From Tardiphaga sp. (GTDB taxonomy: Bacteria > Pseudomonadota > Alphaproteobacteria > Rhizobiales > Xanthobacteraceae), in assembly GCA_014377915.1 (NCBI GenBank), contig JACMOT010000083.1:1-5702 (forward strand): a stretch of 5,702 bases of DNA. Reading direction: 5' to 3'. Position numbers and translations under genes: made by a program. The notes beneath the pieces were generated by a model, which did not search any database, was not told the DNA's origin, and worked only from the letters and a program-made list of their open reading frames with translations. Positions 1 to 5,161 of this stretch are shown here, piece by piece (position 1 is the stretch's first letter; the number at the start of each line of letters is the position of its first letter).

Positions 1-410
1 CTCCATTTACCGTCCTTGACCAGCGCGTGCAGTTCAACCGCGCGCTTGGCCAGCGTTAGCATCATGAACATCGCCTGCTCGGCCACCGAGGGCGAGTTCG
101 CCGTGCCGGCGATCATCAGCGGCACCTGGCGCTTGCTGAGCGCCGCGACATCGACGGAGTCGTAACCGACGCCGATCCGCGCCACGACCTTCATGTCACG
201 CGAGGCTTCCAGTTCCGGCTCACCGAACTGCGTCGCACCGAGCGCGATGCCATGGACCGGGGCCTGCTGCTCCAGCAGCGCGGAAAAATCCGCGGCCGAA
301 ATCAGGTTTGAGAATTGTACCGTTTCAATATCGCCGCGCTCGCGGAACAGCGCCCAGCCTTGCTGTGACATCGATTCGGTAATCAGAAGTTTCTTCTTGT
401 TGGTCGACAT
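1..410 (-). CDS. D-isomer-specific 2-hydroxyacid dehydrogenase, N-terminal part (cut by window edge)
   Basis: The reading frame starts at ATG 408-410 (minus strand) and stays open to the left edge, giving 136 residues of an enzyme whose family is usually about 310-340 residues. Upstream of the ATG is a purine-rich AGGGG/GGTGG ribosome site. Residues 75-88 (VVARIGVGYDSVDV) match the conserved hinge of NAD-dependent D-2-hydroxyacid dehydrogenases (SerA / glyoxylate reductase / D-lactate dehydrogenase fold). Residues 104-119 (ANSPSVAEQAMFMMLT) match the 'N..sVAE..' helix that follows it. The Rossmann GxGxxG motif and the catalytic Arg/Glu/His lie outside the window, so cofactor and substrate cannot be read. 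The family reduces 2-oxoacids to D-2-hydroxyacids, or the reverse, in the cytoplasm. The gene is divergent from the LTXXQ gene. Family assignment is firm; the specific enzyme is not assignable. Confidence 0.9.
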   Translation of the reverse strand, partial: MSTNKKKLLITESMSQQGWALFRERGDIETVQFSNLISAADFSALLEQQAPVHGIALGATQFGEPELEASRDMKVVARIGVGYDSVDVAALSKRQVPLMIAGTANSPSVAEQAMFMMLTLAKRAVELHALVKDGKW

Positions 411-443
411 TTCCACCCCTTGCAGCATTTTGTTTTTTCATTC

Positions 444-485
444 GCACGGATCTATGCCGTGCCTGTCGCATTTAGCAGGATGCGA
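444..485. promoter_or_regulatory. Two adjacent inverted repeats in the divergent intergenic region
   Basis: The 215 bases between the dehydrogenase and the LTXXQ gene contain two back-to-back dyads. The first is GCACGG (444-449), a 7-base spacer and CCGTGC (457-462). The second is TCGCAT (466-471), an 8-base spacer and ATGCGA (480-485). Both arms are perfect. Neither dyad is followed by a T-run in the right orientation, so terminators are unlikely. They may be operator sites or leader hairpins for the dehydrogenase transcript. No clear sigma-70 boxes are visible here, and no gene is supported between 411 and 625. Confidence 0.35.
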
Positions 486-625
486 TCGATGAGGTCCACC
501 GTCGTTCCGACGCCGCATCGGCGGGATGCCATGGACTTGGTCGCTTTTACAAAGATAGTGTTGGCCAATGGCCGTGATTTGCCTGTTGCAGTGCGAAGCT
601 GCGCTGGCCTGATGGAGAATAATGG

Positions 626-1315
626 ATGATCCGAACGATTCTGCCGATGCGATCGAGTAGGCCGCTGCGTCTGGCCCTTGCTTTGGGCGCCGTCGCGCTG
701 CTCGGCGGCAGCGCGGCTGTCGAGGCTCAGGGGCTGGTGCAGGGCGTGCAGCAGGGCGCCCGCCAGGGCAACCGCGCCGCGGGCCCGATCGGCGGTGTGC
801 TGGGTGGTGCGATCGGCGGCGTGGTCGGCGCGGTCGGCGGCGTGCTCGGTGTCCCCGCCAACAACAATGCGCGCGGTCCGGCGCGGTCCGGCGCCAGGGA
901 GACGAGGGAAACCAGACGCAGCAAGGCCAGGGCCAAGACGGCCGCGGCCGAGCCGGAACTCACGGCCGAGCAGGTCGTCGCCAACAGCGACGCCAACATC
1001 GCCCGCATCAAGGCGTCGCTGAACCTCACACCGGAGCAGGAGAAGCACTGGTCCGGCTTCAACAACGCCATGCACTATCTCGGCAATAATGGCGCCGACC
1101 GCCTGAAGCTGCGCGTGGCCCGCGCCCAGCGTGATCCGCCGGACGACATCATCGAGCAGATGCGCAACGAGGCCCAGTTTCTCAACGATCGCGCGGTCGA
1201 TCAGCGCAATGTCGCCGACGCCGCCGAGCCGCTGTTTGCCAGTCTCGACGCGAAGCAGAAGGCGCTGTTCATCGAGGAGATGGTGCGGCTGAGCCGCGAG
1301 CGCGGCCTCGATTAA
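626..1315 (+). CDS. Secreted LTXXQ-motif (CpxP/Spy-like) protein with glycine-zipper segment
   Basis: A 229-residue protein. ATG 626 has GGAG at 614-617, eight bases upstream; Met8 (647) is a possible alternative start. Residues 1-34 form a signal peptide: a basic start, a hydrophobic core at about 14-28, and likely cleavage after VEA (34). Residues 53-77 are a glycine zipper (repeated GGxxG), followed by a basic linker at about 83-105 rich in Arg, Lys, Ala and Ser. The C-terminal half is helical and carries LTXXQ motifs: LTAEQ (112-116), LTPEQ (134-138) and a related LDAKQ (207-211). LTXXQ proteins include the periplasmic chaperones CpxP and Spy, which bind misfolded envelope proteins. A periplasmic or outer-membrane-associated role is therefore inferred. 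The zipper could mediate membrane insertion or oligomerisation. The family call is good; the precise role is unknown. Confidence 0.85.
   Translation: MIRTILPMRSSRPLRLALALGAVALLGGSAAVEAQGLVQGVQQGARQGNRAAGPIGGVLGGAIGGVVGAVGGVLGVPANNNARGPARSGARETRETRRSKARAKTAAAEPELTAEQVVANSDANIARIKASLNLTPEQEKHWSGFNNAMHYLGNNGADRLKLRVARAQRDPPDDIIEQMRNEAQFLNDRAVDQRNVADAAEPLFASLDAKQKALFIEEMVRLSRERGLD
871..895 (+). repeat. Tandem 10-base repeat inside the LTXXQ gene
   Basis: GCGCGGTCCG occurs twice in tandem (871-880 and 881-890), followed by a partial third unit, GCGCC. The unit length is not a multiple of three, so the copies are read in different frames (residues 82-91, ARGPARSGAR). Gain or loss of one unit would break the gene. 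It is probably ordinary GC-rich low-complexity sequence in the linker. Confidence 0.6.
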
Positions 1316-1346
1316 CAACATGGAACCTGTCGGTCATGTTGGCGTT
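1316..1346 (+). promoter_or_regulatory. EcfG-type general stress promoter with overlapping inverted repeat
   Basis: GGAAC (1322-1326), exactly 16 bases, then CGTT (1343-1346) is a perfect match to the alphaproteobacterial EcfG consensus GGAAC-N16/17-CGTT. Transcription would start near 1352-1354, just ahead of the AAGGAGG ribosome site at 1357. A perfect 7-bp inverted repeat, CAACATG (1316-1322) and CATGTTG (1335-1341), straddles the -35 box and spacer. It could be an operator or coincidence. The promoter points at the 73-residue SFPASDP gene. Confidence 0.75.
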
Positions 1347-1356
1347 CTCCTTCGAC

Positions 1357-1363
1357 AAGGAGG
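1357..1363 (+). promoter_or_regulatory. Strong ribosome binding site fixing the start at 1369
   Basis: AAGGAGG lies five bases before ATG 1369. This selects that codon over the in-frame ATG at 1336, which falls inside the promoter and would not be transcribed from it. Confidence 0.85.
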
Positions 1364-1368
1364 CCATC

Positions 1369-1590
1369 ATGTCCGACAAGTTCGATCCCGCGCCGCATGA
1401 CAAATATGCGGTTGGCGCCAAGGAAGCGGCGAAAGCCGATCGCAAGACCCACGAGGAACTGACAACCGGTCTGCAAGACTCGTTTCCCGCCTCCGATCCG
1501 TTGAGTGCGACGCAGCCCGCGACATCCACGCCCGACGATGACCGCGACAACAAGTCGCTGCTCGACAGGGTGACAGGTCTGTTCAAATAA
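1369..1590 (+). CDS. Small acidic SFPASDP-motif protein, predicted general-stress gene
   Basis: A 73-residue soluble protein with no signal peptide or membrane segment. Residues 1-40 are charged and probably helical (KEAAKADRKTHEEL). They are followed by LQDSFPASDPLSATQP; this 'SFPASDPxS' type of motif recurs in short proteobacterial and rhizobial proteins of unknown function, often near the end. The tail is acidic and then amphipathic (SLLDRVTGLFK). The start is set by the AAGGAGG at 1357-1363. The EcfG-type promoter just upstream makes this a predicted member of the general stress regulon (PhyR-NepR-EcfG control), separate from the LTXXQ gene that ends at 1315. The biochemical function is unknown to me; a stress-protective or adaptor role would be inference only. 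Confidence 0.8.
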   Translation: MSDKFDPAPHDKYAVGAKEAAKADRKTHEELTTGLQDSFPASDPLSATQPATSTPDDDRDNKSLLDRVTGLFK

Positions 1591-1592
1591 AC

Positions 1593-1605
1593 CGGCGCGT
1601 CGCCG
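1593..1605 (+). terminator. Short GC hairpin after the SFPASDP gene, possible weak terminator
   Basis: CGGCG, a three-base loop CGT, and CGCCG sit three bases after the stop codon. There is no T-tract after the stem (TATTG follows), so intrinsic termination would be weak. It may only protect the 3' end. Confidence 0.3.
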
Positions 1606-1701
1606 TATTGACCAGGGCGCGGCGGTTAGGGATTGGTTAACCGTGTCGCAGCATCATCTATCCGGGCATACGGCGAACGATGGAGAACTCCGTTGGCGGC
1701 G

Positions 1702-1950
1702 ATGATCTCGAATGAAGATGTGGAATTTCCGCTCGAACCGGTTGCGCGGATTCGCGGCGGTATTTTTACCATCCACGCCACGCGCAACGATGAAAGCCGG
1801 GTGACGCATCGCATCATCCCGGATGTCGCGGTGGCGCAGGCCAGGGTGCTTAATGATGCTGGTTGGCGCGTCAGTATCTCTGGCCTTGGTGGCCGACAGT
1901 TTTCGCCGTCCGAATTCTACCAGTTGCTAAGTTTCGACCGGATCGGCTGA
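1702..1950 (+). CDS. Hypothetical protein, 82 residues
   Basis: I do not recognise this family by name. The frame reads MISNEDVEFPLEPVARIRGG onward to a TGA at 1948-1950. It has the balanced composition of a real soluble protein: probable beta strands around GGIFTIHATR and WRVSISGLGG, and an amphipathic end (SEFYQLLSF). There is no signal peptide or transmembrane segment. The start is uncertain. ATG 1702 lacks a close ribosome site, whereas an in-frame TTG at 1693 lies seven bases after GGAG (1682-1685) and would add three residues (LAA). A far upstream TTG at 1633 is less likely. It is in line with the DUF930 gene but 115 bases away, so co-transcription is not obvious. Function unknown. Confidence 0.6.
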   Translation: MISNEDVEFPLEPVARIRGGIFTIHATRNDESRVTHRIIPDVAVAQARVLNDAGWRVSISGLGGRQFSPSEFYQLLSFDRIG

Positions 1951-2065
1951 TTACCACGGTTTCGTGAACCAGCTCGCGGCCAGGTGGGTTTTCTCCATCG
2001 GGCAATATGTTAGCCTGCGCCCGAATTCGCGTTGACCAGTGACACGAGGAAGTCGGGCCAGCTTT

Positions 2066-2461
2066 ATGATAAGGTGCGGTTTTATAGCGGCGGCGCTGCT
2101 GTTTCTGGTGCCGCCGTCGGCTTCGCTCGCGGCGTCATCCCGCGGCGAGCAGATGTTGAAATTATCGCCCGAGACCCGGATCGAGCAACGTTGCGATGCC
2201 CGCGCCATGGGCGATGTCGGCCGCCAGCACAAAGGCTTCAAGCCGGACGAATTCGTCGCCTACGCCTTTGCCGAGCCGGTGCTGCGCGGCAGCCACATCA
2301 GCGCGCCCGGCGGCGCGGTACGCAGCAATGGCAAGTGGTACCGCGTTTCCTACAGCTGCGAGACCAGCGCGAACGGGTTGGAGATCAAGAACTTCGTACA
2401 TCAACTCGGCGCTGAAGTGCCGCGCGGCGAGTGGGATGCGCATTTTCTGGTGCCACGGTGA
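2066..2461 (+). CDS. Secreted DUF930 domain protein
   Basis: A 131-residue exported protein from ATG 2066. An in-frame GTG at 2039 would add nine residues but has no ribosome site, while AGGA at 2047-2050 is rather far from 2066, so the start is unsure. Residues 1-23 are a signal peptide (hydrophobic core 6-15, cleavage near SLA or LAA, 22-23). Cys4 is not in a lipobox. The mature part begins with KLSPETRIEQRCDARAMGDV, then HKGF(K)PDE, VAYAFAEPV and WYRVSYSCET, which I recognise as the DUF930 pattern of rhizobial secreted proteins. Cys43 and Cys98 are the only cysteines in the mature part and could form a disulfide in the periplasm. The role is unknown. It converges on the LysR gene with only 15 bases between the stops. 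Confidence 0.8.
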   Translation: MIRCGFIAAALLFLVPPSASLAASSRGEQMLKLSPETRIEQRCDARAMGDVGRQHKGFKPDEFVAYAFAEPVLRGSHISAPGGAVRSNGKWYRVSYSCETSANGLEIKNFVHQLGAEVPRGEWDAHFLVPR

Positions 2462-2476
2462 CGACGGCACCCGCCG

Positions 2477-3349
2477 CTAGGATGGCGTGTTCGGGGATGT
2501 GAAGAAGTGCGACGAAATCTCGCTCAGAAGGCCGCTGCTGAGATGCGTGTCCAGATTCGACCTCACACACAACAACGCCTTGACCGGCGGTAGCTCCGGC
2601 AGATAATATTCCTGTGCCCAGACCAGCGGCGGCGGAATCATGCGGCGCGGGATCGCGGTGATCCCGATGCCGGCCTCCACCGCCGCCAGCTTGGCGTGGT
2701 AATCCGGGCTGTTGAAGACAATTTTGTAGGCCAGGCCATGCCGCGTCAGCGTGCGGATCATCAGGTCGTCGCCCGGCCAGGTCAGGATCGGGATCGGGGC
2801 CCCCGGACTCATCACGAAATCCCGCGCACGCACCCAGACGAATTCCTCATCGGTCTCGTTGACGATGAGATGCGAAATCTCGCTGGTCAATTCGGGATTT
2901 TCCAGAATGTAGGCGATGTCGATATAGCCATCGATCAGGCCCTTGGTGATACCAACCGAATTATCGGTTTGGATGACCACGTTGGCGAGCTTCCCGGACG
3001 TATGCCGCTCGAGAAACTCGCGCACGAACAGCGTGCTCAGTCCCAGCCGGATCGGCCGCGGCAAATCGGCCGCGCCGCTCATCCGCAACATCTGATCATT
3101 GGCTTCCAGGATTCGGCGGGCCTGCTGTAGTACCAGCTTGCCGAGCTGGGTCGCGGTGGTACCGCTCGCGGTCATGCTGAACAGCGCGCCGCCGACCATG
3201 ACCTGGATACGCTTGATTTGCGAACTGACCGTCGGCTGGCTGATCCCCAGCCGTTCCGCCGCCTTGGTCAGACTGCCGGTCTCGGAGATGGCGACGATCG
3301 TCCGGACGATTTCAATGGGAACGTTGAGCGCCTGATATCGCCTGTGCAT
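2477..3349 (-). CDS. LysR-family transcriptional regulator
   Basis: A 290-residue protein from ATG 3347-3349, typical in length for the family. Upstream in-frame TTG codons (to 3379) are less likely because residue 1 already leaves a normal lead into the DNA-binding domain. The winged helix-turn-helix spans roughly 12-70, with the recognition part GSLTKAAERLGISQPTVSSQ (25-44). The wing is divergent: LFSM replaces the usual LF.R, and TATQLG replaces LT.aG. Residues from about 98 (PIRLGLSTLFVREFLER) to the end form the periplasmic-binding-like effector domain. LysR proteins are cytoplasmic tetrameric regulators that usually respond to a small metabolite. The usual divergent target gene is absent: the upstream neighbour lies on the same strand, 197 bases away. 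The target and effector cannot be deduced. Confidence 0.93.
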   Translation of the reverse strand: MHRRYQALNVPIEIVRTIVAISETGSLTKAAERLGISQPTVSSQIKRIQVMVGGALFSMTASGTTATQLGKLVLQQARRILEANDQMLRMSGAADLPRPIRLGLSTLFVREFLERHTSGKLANVVIQTDNSVGITKGLIDGYIDIAYILENPELTSEISHLIVNETDEEFVWVRARDFVMSPGAPIPILTWPGDDLMIRTLTRHGLAYKIVFNSPDYHAKLAAVEAGIGITAIPRRMIPPPLVWAQEYYLPELPPVKALLCVRSNLDTHLSSGLLSEISSHFFTSPNTPS

Positions 3350-3421
3350 CCCGCATCCGAATCTCTCAAGTAACAACAATAAATGGACCTCGATTTACAG
3401 TTGAGGGGGCCTCGCTCGCAA

Positions 3422-3434
3422 TCAATGAATTGAA
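3422..3434. promoter_or_regulatory. AT-rich dyad upstream of the LysR gene, candidate autoregulatory site
   Basis: TCAAT, two bases, ATTGA (3422-3433) is a perfect 5-bp inverted repeat. It also satisfies the loose T-N11-A pattern (T3422, A3434) of LysR boxes. It lies about 73 bases upstream of the LysR start in an otherwise gene-free gap. The motif is short and such matches are common, so this is tentative. Confidence 0.25.
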
Positions 3435-3546
3435 ATATCCGGACATACACGCCGTCCGGCGAGCAAATAGCCGTGATGACGCTGATAATGGTAGCTGGGT
3501 CCGGTTCGTATTCTTCCAGAGTCAAATTTCGTCGGTCGGCGCCGCG

Positions 3547-3735
3547 TCAGAGCCGGTCGACGCGCAGCAAGCATGCCCAGATCACCGACAGCACGGCGGC
3601 GATCACCAGCCAGGAGGGATTGAGGCAGAACAGGTCGCCATAGCGACACACCTGCATCGCCCATCCGCTGTGGTTGATACTGGCGGCGTAGAACAATCCC
3701 GCGGCGATGCTTAGAAGGCTTGCGACGATAAACAT
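3547..3735 (-). CDS. Small two-helix membrane protein, 62 residues
   Basis: The start is ATG 3733-3735, with GGAG (3743-3746) exactly seven bases upstream; an alternative TTG at 3762 has poor spacing. Two hydrophobic segments, about 2-20 (FIVASLLSIAAGLFYAASI) and about 41-57, flank a short loop, so it is probably a helical hairpin in the inner membrane. The loop holds CRYGDLFC followed by NP, with Cys30 and Cys36 as a spaced pair. Two such cysteines facing the periplasm could form a disulfide. The end is basic (RVDRL), favouring a cytoplasmic C-terminus. I recognise the style of a short rhizobial hypothetical protein but know no function. It is upstream of the LysR gene on the same strand, 197 bases away, so co-transcription is possible but unsupported. 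Confidence 0.75.
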   Translation of the reverse strand: MFIVASLLSIAAGLFYAASINHSGWAMQVCRYGDLFCLNPSWLVIAAVLSVIWACLLRVDRL

Positions 3736-3813
3736 GACAGCGCTCCGATCGGTTTCGGACAAATCTCCGCCGCATTGCTGAAACGACGGTGAATCCGATC
3801 GTCAAAAGCCGGG

Positions 3814-3829
3814 GCATTTTGCATTTTGC
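3814..3829. repeat. Short tandem repeat GCATTTT x2
   Basis: GCATTTT occurs twice in direct succession (3814-3827), followed by GC, in the gap between the divergent membrane-protein gene and the 72-residue gene. It is AT-rich against a GC-rich background. It may be a promoter-region element; no function can be read. Confidence 0.4.
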
Positions 3830-3928
3830 GCCGCATGGCCAGCGAGATGCCGCCGCAATTCAGGTTGATACTTTGTTAACCGCGAGGAACGGAACTTCCG
3901 CGGCCGACGAATAGATGTGGAGCTGAAA

Positions 3929-4147
3929 GTGGCGCAATTTGAAACCACCGACTACGCCCAGATGCGCCGCTGCCGGATGGCGCACCTGTTCCGTCAGCCG
4001 GTCAATGAGCAGTTCAAGGATGGCGAAGCAGGCATCGCGGTCAGCGGTTTGATCCGGGCGGTGCGACCGGATCTTACCTGCCGGCCACTGCGCTGGATCA
4101 TTACCATCGACCGGCAGCAGGCGGATGTGCTCGAGCTGGCGGAATAG
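3929..4147 (+). CDS. Hypothetical protein, 72 residues
   Basis: The preferred start is GTG 3929, six bases after GGAG (3919-3922). An in-frame GTG at 3917 would add four residues but would place that GGAG inside the gene. The stop is TAG 4145-4147. The protein (MAQFETTDYAQMRRCRMAHL ...) is soluble, with no signal peptide or membrane segment. It has a mixed-charge N-terminal half, a central AGIAVSGLIRAVR and a likely strand LRWIITID, ending acidic. I do not recognise a named domain. It stands alone: divergent from the small membrane protein gene and convergent with the outer-membrane barrel gene. Upstream, GGAAC occurs twice (3886-3895), but no CGTT follows at the proper distance, so an EcfG promoter is not supported. 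Function unknown. Confidence 0.6.
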   Translation: MAQFETTDYAQMRRCRMAHLFRQPVNEQFKDGEAGIAVSGLIRAVRPDLTCRPLRWIITIDRQQADVLELAE

Positions 4148-4150
4148 CGC

Positions 4151-4182
4151 CGGTCGAGGACCGAACTCCCGCGCGCGCGGGA
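4151..4182. terminator. Probable bidirectional terminator: tandem hairpins between convergent genes
   Basis: Two perfect dyads lie just after the stop at 4147 and before the barrel gene's stop at 4193. The first is CGGTC-GAG-GACCG (4151-4163). The second is the 16-base palindrome TCCCGCGCGCGCGGGA (4167-4182), which can form a six-bp stem with a four-base loop. On the + strand CTTTATG follows, a weak U-tract; on the - strand there is none. Placement between converging genes supports termination. The (CG)5 core could also adopt Z-form DNA. Confidence 0.55.
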
Positions 4183-4192
4183 CTTTATGCGA

Positions 4193-4983
4193 TCAATAGC
4201 GCCCCACCGACGGTCCGCCGAAATGATAGTTCAGCCCGCCGCGCAGCGTGTTGGTTTTGAAGTCGGTGTCGTGGGCGATCACGCCGGTGGCCGGGCCGGG
4301 CCCGTGAACAACGGCCCGGTCGTGGATTGCTTGCCGAAATCCGAATAGAGATATTCGACCTTGGCGGACCATTCCCTGGTGAAGGCGTGTTCGATGCCGG
4401 CCCCGGCAGTCCAGCCCGCGCGGGTTTTGGACAGGCTCGCGGCCTCGTTCTGGCCGGTGCCGTCGACATAGCTCGAGTTGAGTTTGACGTCGGTCAGCGC
4501 GAGCCCGCCAGTGGCATAAAACAGGGTGCGGTCGACCACGTAGCCGACCCGCGGCCGCAAGGTGACCAGCCAGTCGGTGGTGACCGAATTGGTGGTCGTG
4601 AAGCGGCTGCTGCCGACCGGGAGCGGGCCGCTGACGCTGTTGCGCGCGCTCAGGCCGACATAGTTGGCATCGACCTCGACGCCGAACAGCCAGCGATCGA
4701 TCTGGTGGTTGTAGCCGAGTTGTCCGCCGCCGCTGAAGCCGCCGGCCTCGAGCCGCGGCGCGGCGGCCGCGGCGGCCTGCTGGTTGGCGATCGGCGCGGT
4801 GCCGTTGACAAAGGCGCTGGACGTGTCGGCGCGACCCCAGGCGCCGCCGGCATCCCAGCCGCCCCAATTATACGCCGTATCCGCGGCGGGTGCCTTGCTC
4901 CAGCCATGTGCCGGCAGATCAGCCGCAAGGGCCGGAGCCACACCCGCGACGGCCACCCAAATGGCCCATAAAAACCGCTTCAT
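4193..4983 (-). pseudogene. Outer-membrane beta-barrel protein (Omp25/RopB-like), apparent frameshift near the 3' end
   Basis: From ATG 4981-4983, residues 1-20 are a signal peptide (core 5-19, cleaved ALA|AD), giving the 'AADLP' mature start typical of rhizobial small barrels. Alternating strands follow: GGFSGGGQLGYNHQ, WLFGVEVDANYVGL, DWLVTLRPRVGYVVDRTLFY, GWTAGAGIEHAF and WSAKVEYLYSDFG. This frame ends early at 4279 (234 residues). The missing C-terminal strand, TNTLRGGLNYHFGG, lies in the next frame and stops at 4193. Joining the frames needs one extra base in the GGGCCC run at 4298-4303 and yields a natural 263-residue protein ending in the aromatic beta-signal that the Bam machinery needs. 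As read, the product would lack it and probably not assemble. Causes: real mutation, sequencing error in a GC homopolymer, or (unlikely) -1 slippage. Function: a structural surface porin-like protein. Confidence 0.8.
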
Positions 4984-5002
4984 CACCAACGCCCATTATC
5001 GC

Positions 5003-5095
5003 CGCAATCCGCTGGCGAACCGAGTGTTCGTAACGGTATTTTGGCGAAATGGCTGTCACCTCGTGGCCACAGCCGCTGCGGATTGCGCGAACCGA
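5003..5095. repeat. Mixed inverted and direct repeat upstream of the barrel gene
   Basis: CGCAATCCGC (5003-5012) and its exact complement GCGGATTGCG (5078-5087) are 65 bases apart. Each is followed by the same-orientation 9-mer GCGAACCGA (5015-5023 and 5087-5095). Between them, GGCTGT (5051-5056) pairs with ACAGCC (5069-5074), with inner CAC/GTG. The whole element lies within the 166 bases upstream of the barrel gene and could shape its promoter or leader RNA. No protein gene is supported in 4984-5149. Confidence 0.5.
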
Positions 5096-5101
5096 CGTGC
5101 A

Positions 5102-5161
5102 AAGCCGGCCAGATGCCCGCAAGGGGGCCTACGGAATATTGCGGCTGGCTCAGGCCGGCTT
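5102..5161. repeat. 9-bp inverted repeat at the 3' end of the basic protein gene
   Basis: AAGCCGGCC (5102-5110) is the exact complement of GGCCGGCTT (5153-5161), with a 42-base spacer that itself holds GCCC (5115-5118) / GGGC (5125-5128). The right arm overlaps the last codons of the Lys/Ala-rich gene. On that gene's strand the structure follows its stop, so it may act as a terminator or 3'-end stabiliser, but no T-tract is present. Confidence 0.4.

Noticed and set aside
504..508. GTTCC (minus-strand GGAAC) upstream of the dehydrogenase
   Set aside because: No AACG (minus-strand CGTT) at 16-17 bases; chance match.
420..629. Small + frame (69 codons) in the divergent gap
   Set aside because: No ribosome site, it spans both dyads and overlaps the start of the LTXXQ gene; its composition is not convincing.
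452..1321. Long minus-strand open frame (289 codons) opposite the LTXXQ gene
   Set aside because: It is low-complexity, Arg/Ala/Leu-rich sequence with no domain, and it mirrors the well-supported + strand gene with signal peptide and LTXXQ motifs. It is a GC-rich shadow.
3422..3817. Minus-strand frame of 131 codons over the small membrane protein gene
   Set aside because: Arg-rich frame-shifted reading of the two-helix protein, which has the better start, ribosome site and membrane pattern.
3886..3911. Possible EcfG promoter (GGAAC twice) before the 72-residue gene
   Set aside because: At the required 16-17 base distance the -10 reads CGAA or unrelated bases rather than CGTT; GGAAC also lies in a small dyad that explains the repetition.
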